Of a stretch of 64,000 nucleotides of DNA, positions 11,120-21,366 are shown in pieces. Source of the DNA: Hypericum androsaemum (Eukaryota > Streptophyta > Magnoliopsida > Malpighiales > Hypericaceae). Below the pieces are notes generated by a model that had not been told where the DNA came from, made no database searches, and saw only the letters and a program-made list of their open reading frames with translations. The number at the start of each line of letters is the position of its first letter. Position 1 is the first letter of the stretch. Position numbers and translations under genes: made by a program. The stretch is from contig OZ023185.1 in NCBI GenBank assembly GCA_963995505.1, positions 14,023,691 through 14,087,690 of the forward strand. Direction: 5' to 3'.

Positions 11120-11364
11120 TTGTTGGTGAACAGATCGTGGTTGGGTATTTTGGTCCAATATGACATCGTCGTTTAAACCCAAAAATTGATCATGACAGCA
11201 TCGTCAATTTAGTGTTGTGTGATCGTGACGTCGTCATCGGTTGTTAGTAGGTGAACAAATTTTGACGGCGTCGTCGGTGATCGTGATGGCATCGTCGTTT
11301 AAACCCAAAAATTGATCTTGTTTGATTTTAATTTAGTGTTGAATTGGTTACAAGATGTCAATGG

Positions 11365-11585
11365 TTAGTAGGAAGATGAGATGATGTTAGCATATTTTTT
11401 ATTTTTTGTTCTAAGGATATTTTGGTCATTTTATTGACAAAAATGCAAAAAAGAGCTGCTAACGTGCGCCAGGGACCTGAAAGTATAATAAAAGCTAACT
11501 AGAGGGACAACAGGATCATTTTTCAAATAAGAGAGACTTTTGAGTATATTTAAGCAAACTCGAGGGACTTGAGAGTAATTTTTTC
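11365..11585 (-). repeat. Right terminal inverted repeat of Pack-MULE
   Basis: Reverse complement of 572-780 with indels, ending next to the TTGATTAAA target copy at 11586-11594. The adjoining interior (11120-11364) holds imperfect repeats around CATCGTCGTTTAAACCC and no coding sequence. Confidence 0.85.
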
Positions 11586-11594
11586 TTGATTAAA

Positions 11595-12365
11595 TTCTGA
11601 TTATGCTACACTAATATAACTAGATGCAAAATATGTTTCGAAAGCTTTGTTTGTCTTTGTTAAAACAACTATTTTTATGGATCACATTAAGCCCAAGTCA
11701 AAGTCAACTCAAGTCAGCCTAGGAAGAAAAATGTTGGCTACTTTGGTAGCTAATGAAAGTTTTTCCTCCAACGGCTATAACAACTATATTCAACAAAGAT
11801 GAAAGGAGTTTATAGTTTTGCTTGGAGAGCAAGTTCAAACCAAGACCAAGGCGATCCTATAAATAGACAAAGTCCAAGACAAATAAGAACAACTAATGAT
11901 CAAGATTCAAAGATACAAATTAAGCAAGAGCTGAATTCTTACATCTAAAGAGAGAAAAGCTGTGATTACGATTGTCGAAGACAGTGCAATTTAGATAAAT
12001 CTTTGTCTTGTATAGTTGCTTCACTTCTGTGTGAAGTATTGAGAAGTATAGTTGTAAAAGCAATGATTAAAATTTTTTCTAGATAACCTGCAAATCTAAA
12101 CATCGGTAGCTAGCCAGAATCTGTTAAAGTTAGTGATTGTAAAGTTGTAAGTAAACTGTGAAAACTTGTGGTGTGGTCTTGCATTTTTATTGGTGTAATA
12201 AAAAGTAGGAGTATGGTTGACAATTTGACATAGACTTAGTGGATCCGAGCCGAACCATTATACATCTGATTTTAAATTCTCTATCTCTACTCTCGTTTAT
12301 GTCAAGAAACTAAGTACCTAAGAATTCAAGACCTAATTCACCCCCCACCCCAGGTTGCTTATTGG
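11595..12365 (+). mobile_element. LTR-like remnant (probable Copia type)
   Basis: No coding frame. It contains a TATA-like CCTATAAATAG (11853-11863). A C-rich terminal stretch (AATTCACCCCCCACCCC) near 12340 resembles LTR ends in plant Copia elements. With 1-562 it would form one piece before the MULE insertion. No matching second LTR is in the window, so the family is uncertain. Confidence 0.35.
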
Positions 12366-12369
12366 ACCT

Positions 12370-13030
12370 ATATTTAGTGTTTAGCATTAGGGGTTTGGGG
12401 TTTGGGATTTAGTGTTAGTATGTTGGAGTTTAGGTTTTAAGGTTTAGAGTTTGGGGTTTGGAATTTGGGGTTTGAGATTTATGGTTTATGATTTAGGATT
12501 TAGGGTTTAGGGTTAGAGTTGTAGTTTAAGCTTTGGGATTTGGGGTCAGGGAGTTGGGATCTAGTGTTTAGAGTTAGGGGCTTGGATTTTCGGGTTTGGA
12601 GTTTGAGGTTTGAGTTTGGAATTTGTGTTTTAGGTTTAGGGGGTTGTGTTTAAGGGTTTACGGTTAGAGGGTTAGAGTTTAGAGTTTAAGGTTAGGGTTA
12701 GGGGGCTGGGGTTTAGGGTTAGGGCATTGTAGTTTAGGGTTTAGGGTAAGGGGGTTGGGTTTTAGGGTTTAGGATTTAGCTTTGGGATTTTGGGATTTGG
12801 GGTTTCAATTTTGGGGTTAGAGGATTATGGTTTATGGTTAGGGAGTTGGGGTTTTAGATTTAGGATTAGTGTTTAGGGTTAGTGGGTTTAGGATTTAGGG
12901 TTTCAGGTTTGGAGTTTGGGGTTTCGAGTTTAGGATTTAAGATTAGGGGTTGAGATTTCGGCTTTATAGTTAGGGGGTTGGGGTTTAGGATTTAGGATTT
13001 GGAGTTTGGGATTTGGGGTTTGGATTTAGA
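12370..13030 (+). repeat. Degenerate telomere-type repeat block (interstitial)
   Basis: About 660 bp made of variants of the plant telomere unit TTTAGGG, such as GGTTTAGGGTTAGGG, GGGTTTGGGGTTTGGG and GGATTTAGGGTT. No perfect long run remains, and it lies between non-telomeric sequences, so it is an old interstitial telomere-like array, not a chromosome end. Confidence 0.85.
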
Positions 13031-13445
13031 GATAGTTTTCACATTTTCATGTGTGACATCAAACTATTTAAAAAGATGGTTTCTTTTATTAAAGTAATAT
13101 AATATAAAATTCTCTCGTTAATATCTTATCTTCCTAAAATTTATTGAGAAAAAACTCATAGAAAGAAAAAGCACCCGACATTAGTTTGAACTCCATACTG
13201 ATGCAACAGTTGCCATCTATAATTTGATCTCTGTAGAAGGATCAATAGGTAAAAAAGCATGTGTTCCATAAACATAACCCAATATGTACTTTAAGATGTG
13301 GAATCTAACCATATACTAGCACTCCAAATATGGGAATACAGTAAAGGAGTTGGGCTAGTTTTGTGTGTGATATAGTAAAGGAGTTTGGGATAGTTTTGTG
13401 TGCGTGGGTGGGGGGGTGAGGGGTGGGGAGTAACATACATGAGCC
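13031..13445. other. Intergenic
   Basis: AT-rich, with no gene or repeat family recognised apart from a short GT/GGGG-rich stretch near 13400. Confidence 0.5.
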
Positions 13446-13700
13446 TAGAAAAGAAAAGGAATAAATGTTTAAGAATCTACATGTCCAATGAAATAAATTT
13501 AGTTATATATTGACCAATGAACACATCACAATCAATGAAAGATTCTCAACAAAGTCCCTCCCAGTTCATTAGATGTAAGTTTGCATGAACTTGATTTTTT
13601 TCATCTACGATAAAGTAGAAGGTCATGTGATAAAAACAGACTACGTGAAAAGATACTAGAATATTCAACTTCAATTTTCTATATAAAGTTTTGTTTTGAT

Positions 13701-13813
13701 TAAAAATTTTGAAAGATAAATTTTACACCATAACATATATCAGGGTTTGAACCTTGGACTTTCTAAATACTTACAACGCCTTGTACTGTTGGGCTAGAAG
13801 TCCTTTGACATTA
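13701..13813 (-). mobile_element. tRNA-derived SINE
   Basis: On the minus strand it has an A-box-like TAGCCCAACAGTACAAGG followed 30-40 bp later by a B-box-like GGTTCAAACC, the RNA polymerase III promoter layout of tRNA-derived SINEs. TTTTGAT flanks it on both sides (13694-13700 and 13814-13820). Duplicate copy B has the uninterrupted site near 28080, proving an insertion after the duplication. Confidence 0.75.
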
Positions 13814-14394
13814 TTTTGATAAATTGATAAGAGATTATAGATAGTGAAAAGATTACACATGATGCAAAAAAAATGCATAAGCAACGCCACCATAGACTTT
13901 CAAGTCTAGAAAAACATCCTTAAATAAAAAAGATTACACCAAAATAAATACATTGAGAGCAAGCTGAAGACTTTGGTCTCCGAAACGAGACGCCAAAACC
14001 AAATGAGCGTACAACTGCGAATCAAAAGATTGCCTCTGGAGAATATGTAGTTCGGGAAAAGCTAGGAGCTCCACAAAACAGCTGCAAAAACAATCAGTGC
14101 AAATATATAGTTCCAACCATTTGCCATAGAAAGTTTTTGCATAGAAATCAATGAGTCAATTTCCCTATTTTATACAATTTAATTGGTTGGATGTGTAGTA
14201 AAAAGCATTTCATACATCTTAGCAAAAACAATCAATCTGATATTCTATCTCTTTAAACCATAAGAGATTCATTTTTTTGGGTGACGATAAGAGTTCTTTT
14301 TTTTTCTTTTTCAGCAGGAACTAAGCAGATGTTAAATTTCTTTTGATGTTGTATTCTTAATATATAGAATATCAGCCCAGATAAAAACCCAAAT

Positions 14395-14505
14395 TCTATA
14401 GAGGTAAATTTTTATATGATTACAGTTGTCAGGGTTTGAACTCTGAAATTTTTTAAATTAGTATACTCATTGTGCCGTTAGGCTAAATACCTTTTAGTGA
14501 ATGAC
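14395..14505 (-). mobile_element. SINE-like element, older, shared by both duplicates
   Basis: Same A-box/B-box arrangement on the minus strand (TTTAGCCTAACGGCACAATG, then GAGTTCAAACCCTG). It is also present at about 28660-28755 in copy B, so it predates the duplication. No target duplication is clear. Confidence 0.5.
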
Positions 14506-14861
14506 TCCATTATATTATATACTACTCTTCATTATCTATATTGGTGAAAGAAGGACTCCATGAATAGAAGGGGAATGCAAATGTCACAGTTCGTAGGGCA
14601 TTGTGCTATTGACCAAGTAAAGATAGGTACGACGTGATACGAAGGAAATGACAAAATTGTCTTAATTTCTTTCCCAAACAACTTAATAACCATGACTTAA
14701 CTAACTAATACACACGTTCGAATTATTTGACCATAGAAGAACACAAAATTCATACCAAATGTTAATATAAATGCATTCCTGAACTCACCTTTGATATATT
14801 TTTAAAACAAACCTCTCACTATTTAATTTACGTACTCAATCGTATAGATCTGTCATATGAT

Positions 14862-17103
14862 TGTTGAGGTACAAAATAATCTCAGAACTGTCAACACATC
14901 TCGAGCTCCCTAGCGTGGCAAGACTATTTACGGTCCTTCATCTTTTAAGATTGCCTCTGGTTTCTATAAAGATGGACAGGTCTCCAAGAGGACGATCGGT
15001 CTCCAAGAGGACGGTCAGTCCCCAAGAGGACAAGAGAGGACAGATGGATCTCCAAGAGGACAATCGATCTTCAAGAGAACAGACAGGTCTCCAAGAGGAC
15101 GGTCGGTCCCCAAGAGGACGGACAGATCTCCAAGAGGATGGTCGATCTCCAAGAAAATGGTCAGTCTCCAATGGGGTGGTCGAACAACATTAGGACGATC
15201 GGTCTCCAAGAGAATGGTCAGTCCCCAAGAGGACGGACGGTGGGACATCAAGAGGACGGTCAGTCTCCAAGAGAGTTTGAGAATGACCTTGAGTATTCGT
15301 CGGGTTTGGCACATCTCTTGGAGTGGGACGGTACTCGCTCGCCCTGTGGTAGGCCGACAATAGTTGGCTGGTCACTATCAGATTTAGGTAGATCTGCCAT
15401 ATCTTTTTACTCGAAGATCAGATTGTGATTATTTAAGTTTCTGTACAAAGCCAAGTAAAAGATCTACAACTTTTTAGTTTATGACTTTTTCAGATTAGGA
15501 GAGGAAGAAGGAAAAAAATCTATTTCCATTAGATTCTACCTTGAGAAGGCGGATTGTTCTACTTCCAAGGAGGAGGCGAATTGCTCCACTTCCAAGGGGG
15601 AGGCACATTGCTCCACTTCTAAGAGGGTAGGTGGATCACTTCACCTCCAAAGGGGTAGGCAGTTTATTTCCTCTCATGGTTACATTTGTCCACCCACCTT
15701 GCTTGTCCTCCGGTCGCATCCATCCCAAGTTGTTCGGTTTGACTTGTTCGCCCATGTCATTAGTTATCAGCCTCATTCTTCTGCCCATATAAGTGGTCTG
15801 CCCGTGTTGGTTCGTCCGCTTCACTTGAAGCATCCGCCCACCATGTTTTGTCCGCTTGCTTGTCGGTCCGCTTGATCCGCCCTCATTCGAGTGATCCGCC
15901 TTCTCCAAGAAGCTCGACTCATTCAAGTGATCCACCCTCGTCCTAGGTAATTGCTCGCCTCCATTTCTGTTTGTTCGACCATTTTCACATTCGGTCGTTT
16001 GCTTGTTCGATCGTTCGCTCGGTCGTTCGGTTACCTAGTCGTTCGCCCACCTTCATGGATCTGCCCTAGTAGTTGTCGTCTGCCCAAGTTGGAAAAATAT
16101 GTGGTGTTGTACAGACATTAAAAAAATGCTTAGATTTGGAAAATTTAGTCCCGGGTACAGAGGAAAATACATGGCCCTCTGCGTGGATTGGTCTCGGATT
16201 AGGTTCGCCTTGATGGGTTGGAGCTTGCCTGCGTTGAAGGCTGTTGGGCATGGAATCTGCCTTGTCTCGTAGAATTACAGGCTTAAGAACGTCTTGGACC
16301 CAAGAATGCCTTGGACCCAAGAATGCCCAATCTGGAGGACACCGGTCCGAGGTTGAGAACGTCCGTCCGGGCTTGGTGAGCTTGAGAATGCCCGTCTGGG
16401 CTTTGCAAACTTGAGAACGCCCATCTCGGCTTGAGAATGCCCGCATCGAAGAACGCAGGGCTGGGCTTGGAGGACGCCCGTATCGACGAATGCCCTGGAC
16501 TTCGGAACACCGGGCAAGGCTTACGAATATGAGTCATTCTTAACTTAGGGTTAGATGGCATTTTGACGGAGACGTTTGAGAAGGATGTTCGAGAAGGTCG
16601 GCTTATATTTTCCTAAGTTGAGCCGGGATTCCTGAGATCCAGGCAAGATTTGGTATGTTCTTAGTTAGGTCGTGGTTGCTTGGGCGTCACGATGAGAATA
16701 TTCCTATTTTGAGATAGGATCTGCTCGTTTGAGGAAGGCGGCTTGTATTTTTCCATACTAAGCCGGGAGGATATCTTTACATTAAGAACAAATAACTTGA
16801 GGCAGATTCCTCGGGATTGGATATTAAAAATTTTCCTATTTTGAGCCGAGATCCTCCTACATTGAAGGCGGCTTAGGTTTTCATATTCTCGGACTAGGCT
16901 AGGTCAAAACACTTTATATAAGGAGGGCTCGGGTAGAGGAGAAGACATCAACAAACACAACAACAAACTACTCTATTTTTTTGTATCGTTTTCCTTTTCG
17001 TAGCATAGCCTGTAGCATAGCTTAGCCTAGCATAGCTTTAGATCGACCTTGGGACGACCACTCCGGATCCGTCTCGAGTTATTTCTTCACTTATCCCGCA
17101 ACA
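14862..17103 (+). mobile_element. Solo LTR, 2.24 kb
   Basis: Starts TGTTGAGG and ends CCCGCAACA (TG...CA with TGTTG/CAACA inverted ends), flanked by ATGAT at 14857-14861 and 17104-17108. The duplicate at 28970-28985 shows the intact empty site CATATGATGTATAG. A TATA-like TTTATATA lies at 16912-16920. There are no gag or pol motifs, and internal open frames are repeat-encoded. This is an LTR left after recombination between the two LTRs of a full element, probably a large-LTR Gypsy type. Confidence 0.85.
14979..15275 (+). repeat. Minisatellite inside the solo LTR
   Basis: About 14 imperfect copies of a 19-20-bp unit close to TCTCCAAGAGGACGGTCAGT. Other short arrays follow in the same LTR (near 15545-15640, 15960-16035 and 16290-16510). 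They create long spurious open frames on both strands. Confidence 0.8.
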
Positions 17104-17874
17104 ATGATGTATAGTAATTCATCGGACATTTAGACTTTCATATATAAAACACCAGCACGTAGGATTCGGGTAGATATTGGTTTTCTATACGATGAGCTTC
17201 TTTTAAGGTAGCAGGCGCTAGATATTTGAACTCTCTGCTCTAGCTTCTAGCTAGGTTCATGAAATGGCATACCCGAGTGCATTCTAAGGGGGGCCAGACC
17301 AAGAGGGACTTACGATGGCTTCGGGCTATGCACCTGCCAATAATCTGAACACAATGTACAAATTAACCTAAAAAATAAGGCGTTTCTTAATTTTAAGAAG
17401 ATTGAGAATTCAAACCTACCAAGCATAATAATATAAAATTTTACCTTTAAAAAAAAGTTAAGCTAAAAAAATGGACTTTGATCTAAGTGATTAGAGAGTT
17501 AAATTTTCTTGAGAAGATTTTGAGTTAAAAATCTTACGAACGTAATATACATCATTAGATTCTACCGTTAAATAGAACTCGATATTTCTCATCTCTGAAT
17601 AACAGAGATTAAAAAAAAGAGAGTACAATTTAAGCTGTCGTATGTCAGCTGTATCTATTCCTTCTTTTTTAGCCAATAGAAGAATCAATTAATTTTTTAA
17701 TTGTTAGTCGTGGTGAAGATTTGAAACTGGAAACTCCTATCAAATTATACTTGGAAACAGATTTCTAACATATATGTAAAAGCATCCTTAAAAAAACATG
17801 TATGTAAAAGCTGATGATATCAAATAAGTTTTTAGGCATTTATCTTTTTCCTGCAAGGGCTAGGAGAATCTTTC

Positions 17875-17884
17875 TATAAAAAGG
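17875..17884 (+). promoter_or_regulatory. TATA-like box conserved in both duplicates
   Basis: TATAAAAAGG is followed within about 100 bp by a leader-like stretch and a GGTAGG donor-like site. The equivalent is at 29731-29740 in copy B. No coding frame follows. It lies about 500 bp beyond the LSH stop codon on the opposite strand, so it could start an antisense or non-coding transcript. Low confidence. Confidence 0.25.
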
Positions 17885-18390
17885 AGGAAGAAGAGAGAGA
17901 ATTTTGTGGATCAATTTGGCAAAGATTTTATCTCATCGAAGGTAGGTTCTCCAAAAATAGTAGATTTAGGGTTTCTCTAAGAAGAAAACAAGATCCGGAA
18001 TAAATCTGCGCCTAAAATTATTGAGCTATGTGGTCTATATTTTCTCCTCACTCGTGTATCGTCAAGATCTGGCCCGAGTAGTCACCATTTTGAAAACCCA
18101 GATTGATTCTATGGGTGACCAGATCTTAGGTGATTTCAAATCATAGATGTGATGTCTTTTATATATTTATTTCGAAAGTTAAATTTTTACACAAAAAAAA
18201 ACTCTGGATCTCTCTTCTCTATTATAAACTTGTAATAATTAATCAGTATGATTTTTAAATCAATGGATAGATTTTCTTAAATCCATGTGTTAGAGTTATT
18301 ATTGGTTCCAAGAGCAATTAATAATTAAAGAGAAAAAGGATTACCTTAAATTTCAAAGGTCGTCCTCAAAGTGGTCCAGCAGAAATGAAG

Positions 18391-18894
18391 CTAGGAGGTT
18401 GACTCATCACTCCCCTTATCATCACCGGGCCTCCTCTTCTTCTTATGGGGGACACCTCTCGCTCTCGCCTGATACTCCTTAACCTCCCGGAGATAAACCC
18501 GAATCGCGGCGTTCCCGAACGGGTTGGTCTCCGACGAGCCTCCGTGCTCCTCATAGGCAGCTCTCAGCCTGCCGATCAGGGAGTCCAGGCTGCCCCAAGC
18601 TTGCCTTAGAGGACAAGTACAAGGAGCAGGGGGCTCAGGGTTCCCAAAAAAAACACAACTCTGGAGGTGAACCTTAGTCTTCCCGAACTGGTCGATGTAC
18701 CTGAGGAAATCTATGACATGGCTGTAGTTGCAGTGTGAGATCGGGATCGGTGGCCTCTGGTTCCTCAGGTACTGTCCGAAGGTGTTCCAGTCCCTCCTCT
18801 TCTGTGACTCGTACCGGCTCGGCTGGTTTGCTGCTTGTTGGGGATAGTGATCGCTGCTCCCTTCAGCTATTGACTTTCCTCTGTCGTCCGACAT
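18391..18894 (-). CDS. LSH: ALOG-domain protein (LIGHT-DEPENDENT SHORT HYPOCOTYLS family), copy A
   Basis: A 167-residue intronless protein. The ALOG (DUF640) domain spans about residues 26-150, from [20 protein letters not shown] to [14 protein letters not shown]. It includes the zinc-ribbon-like insertion HLQSC...CTC at about 77-95. A basic nuclear signal KKKRRP follows and the tail is acidic. ALOG proteins are plant nuclear regulators of organ boundaries and of light and meristem responses; the DNA-binding fold derives from retrotransposon tyrosine recombinases. The start is the first ATG. A TATA-like TCATAAAAG lies about 70 bp upstream (18962-18970). A possible 3' UTR donor AAG/GTAATC sits about 50 bp after the stop. 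Length is normal. Which LSH member it is cannot be told. Confidence 0.93.
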   Translation of the reverse strand: MSDDRGKSIAEGSSDHYPQQAANQPSRYESQKRRDWNTFGQYLRNQRPPIPISHCNYSHVIDFLRYIDQFGKTKVHLQSCVFFGNPEPPAPCTCPLRQAWGSLDSLIGRLRAAYEEHGGSSETNPFGNAAIRVYLREVKEYQARARGVPHKKKRRPGDDKGSDESTS

Positions 18895-19400
18895 CTGGTT
18901 GAGGGAGGATGAACGGTGCTTGGTATGCTATTTTACATGCTAGAGAGTGTTAAGAGCGGAGCTTTTATGAATTGGCGAAGGTTTAGGTTCAATCTATGAC
19001 AGGTGTATTCACGATGTAAAAAAATTTACCTTTGCAAAAAGAAGAAAGAGGGTTTAGAAGAAGGTGAAAGATCCCATCACATTATAGGGGCAAGTATCAT
19101 GGGTAGGAGAATAGGCTTGTTTGAGTGGCAGAAAATGAGGACTATGTGTCTTTAGCCCCCCTCTGTTATGGGACATTATTGTCGAAGTAAGATCGCCTCA
19201 TTTGGGTTGTTGGGAATTTTGGTTAAAAATTCATAATCTTCTTGTTTAAAAATTTGAATTAAATTTTATAGTAACTTGATTATGTGATTCCTAACTTTTA
19301 TTCATAGACGTTTCCAAGAAAAAGAACTTTTATTCATAGAAAAGGAAAGGAATAAAAGTTTAAGAATATACATGTCCAATGAAATAAATTTAGTCATATA

Positions 19401-21366
19401 TGTTGGGTTTTATAAATACGAATATTGGGTTCGCAGCAGCGGAAGATAAAAAATTTCACCAACATGAATCTAATCGTGGCAGTATAAGATAAAACAGGAT
19501 AGCAACATCGTTAGAGAATTCTTACAGTGCGTTGTAGATCAAATTCTCATCTATGATATTCACGTAGTCCTCGTTTACAAACTCCTTAAGAGTTGAAATC
19601 TTCGAGAATTCGCTAGCAGAATTCTTTTCAAAAATAACTAGAGAAAACTATGTAAACCTAGGTTAATGAATCGTCTTTCATAACCAAGGTTTTCAAATAC
19701 GACCCGGAGGTCGACCTGGATTTTGGGCTGAACCTTGGGTTAACTGATCTGACTGGTTGGACTACTGGTCAGACCAGTACTTTTTTATATTAAAAAAATA
19801 TTTTTATTAAAATTTTAATTACCCCTACCCTACTACCTAGGCCAAAATATCTGACCAATCCTGATTTTTTGGTTCAATCTTACGAAAATAACTTTTTTTT
19901 AAAATCTGACCAAACATAATTTCTCTATTTATTAGGATTTGGTTGATTTTTTTTTCTTTTTTCTTGGTCAAATTATCCAACCAACATTGATTCTTTGGTT
20001 TAACTTTACGAACCGAAAAATATGGGGTAAAAAATTTGGTCAAATTATCCGGTCCGACCATTTTTTGGACGGTTGGTAAGGTTGGCAGTTTTTTGGCCAA
20101 ACCAAATACGGTCTTCTGACCGAATCATTGTCTGACCGATCTGACCATATATTTAAAAACCATGGTCATAACCCTTGATTTATATATATATTATTAAACT
20201 AACTAAAAACAACTCCAAGTAGGAGTGTTTTTACGTGAGCACCAAGGCTATAAGCCCTTGGCTGCTTCACGTTGATTTCCTTCATCAAGTCAATATATCT
20301 TTTTATATATTTAATTAAATTATTGTAATTTTATCTAATAGAATTATAATATTTTTCTATAGATTAAATATTTTTTATCAAATTAATATTTAATCTAATC
20401 AATTTTAATTTATAAATTAAGACTAATTGTAGTGTGATCCATAAGCCCTCATATGTCAAGCGATTAGTCGAACTAATGGTCTTGGTCAAATTCTAAACAA
20501 TAAACCGGACAATATTAACATATGAGATACGTTGCGAGGATACTGCAACTACCTGTAATGCGAAGCTCATAATGATACGATCTTTTCATTCGCGAATACT
20601 CTATTAAGTCTAGAACATGATTAAAGTGTCTATTCAAATAACTTAATCACACTGTCTCATTCTACTAATTGATCATGTTGTCACTTTTAGACACCATTCA
20701 AAAAATGACGTGCATTGGCCAATGACTAACGATCCAATTAGTTATGAGAAGATAAGTATTCTCTCCAAGTCTATTTGAGGAATGAATCATATTCTTGGCT
20801 CAACTACGACGCACATGTACTTCATTATGTACCCAACACATATCGTATCTACCCCGTTAGGAACGCAAGCATTGGTCATGGTCAAAATCTATCACTTTGT
20901 ACATGTCGTGCGCATTGACCTCTAGCAGAGGGACTATTACACTACTCCACATACAGATATTTCTATAGACAAGTAAATATAATACACTAAATAATTTATC
21001 GGTTCGGCTTGCCAATACTCTCCAAAGTATCTGTACATCCATCATGAAATACCTAGTATCTCGTATTTGTGAGAACCACTACATTCTCTAAGAATATGTT
21101 ACAAATCGCACACCAATCTCAATCGCATCATCGATATTCTGTTCTCGATGATCAATGATTGTGGCTATTTAAGAACTATGTTCATAGTCCTTGAGATCTC
21201 ATATTCTTGAGGACAACACTAGTTCATGGGAGCACTAATATGAATATATGCAAACAATCAAACATTGCATATCTAATATGTGCAATACAGAGTAATATAA
21301 ATAAATGACACGAAATAACTAATTGTGATCAAGTACAATATCCTTACATGGATTGTCTCTAGGATA
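19401..21366 (-). repeat. 3' LTR of Copia element (contains a hAT MITE)
   Basis: Aligns with 26204-27864 once the 480-bp MITE at 19685-20164 and one target copy are removed. The other LTR has its own small tandem duplication near 26300-26420. Confidence 0.85.
19685..20164. mobile_element. hAT-like MITE, copy 1
   Basis: Inverted ends CAAGGTTTTCAAATA and (reverse complement) CATGGTTTTTAAATA are flanked by TTCATAAC (19677-19684) and GTCATAAC (20165-20172), an 8-bp target duplication typical of hAT. The other LTR of the host element has the uninterrupted GTCATAAC at about 26590. The interior is rich in GACCGGTC/GGTCAGA-type inverted motifs and is non-coding. Confidence 0.8.

Larger units (their letters stand above)
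572..11585. mobile_element. Pack-MULE (Mutator-like, non-autonomous), split by nested retrotransposons
   Basis: The ends form long imperfect inverted repeats (572-780 and 11365-11585) starting G-rich and running into AAATTACTCTCAAG. They are flanked by an identical 9-bp direct repeat TTGATTAAA at 563-571 and 11586-11594. Long TIRs with a 9-bp target duplication are diagnostic of Mutator-like elements. No transposase is visible. The unique interior (about 780-1400 and 11120-11365) contains host gene fragments, the hallmark of a Pack-MULE. Most of the present length is a Gypsy element (1401-11119) inserted later. The original MULE would have been about 1.3 kb. Confidence 0.85.
13446..19337. repeat. 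Tandem duplication, copy A (contains LSH gene)
   Basis: Removing the SINE (13701-13813) and solo LTR (14862-17103) leaves a unit that aligns throughout with copy B (19338-31122 minus the Copia element). Aligned blocks include the 13934-14116 segment, the 17109-18350 flank, the LSH coding region and its upstream flank. The alignment fades at about 19288 in copy A and 31122 in copy B. The copies are head to tail. Confidence 0.85.

Noticed and set aside
1396..11124. 5-bp target duplication of the Gypsy element
   Set aside because: TTTAA and TTGTT do not match; the LTR ends are well defined, so flank alteration is more likely than wrong borders.
12370..13030. Possible true chromosome end
   Set aside because: Repeats are degenerate, lack a perfect TTTAGGG run and are flanked on both sides by ordinary DNA.
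13701..13813. tRNA gene
   Set aside because: It has A- and B-box-like sequences but cannot fold into a complete tRNA, and it has SINE-type target duplications.
14861..15428. Long overlapping open frames on both strands encoding repeated (S)PRGRSV/LEDxx-type peptides
   Set aside because: They are translations of the 19-20-bp minisatellite inside the solo LTR, with no protein family or codon signal.
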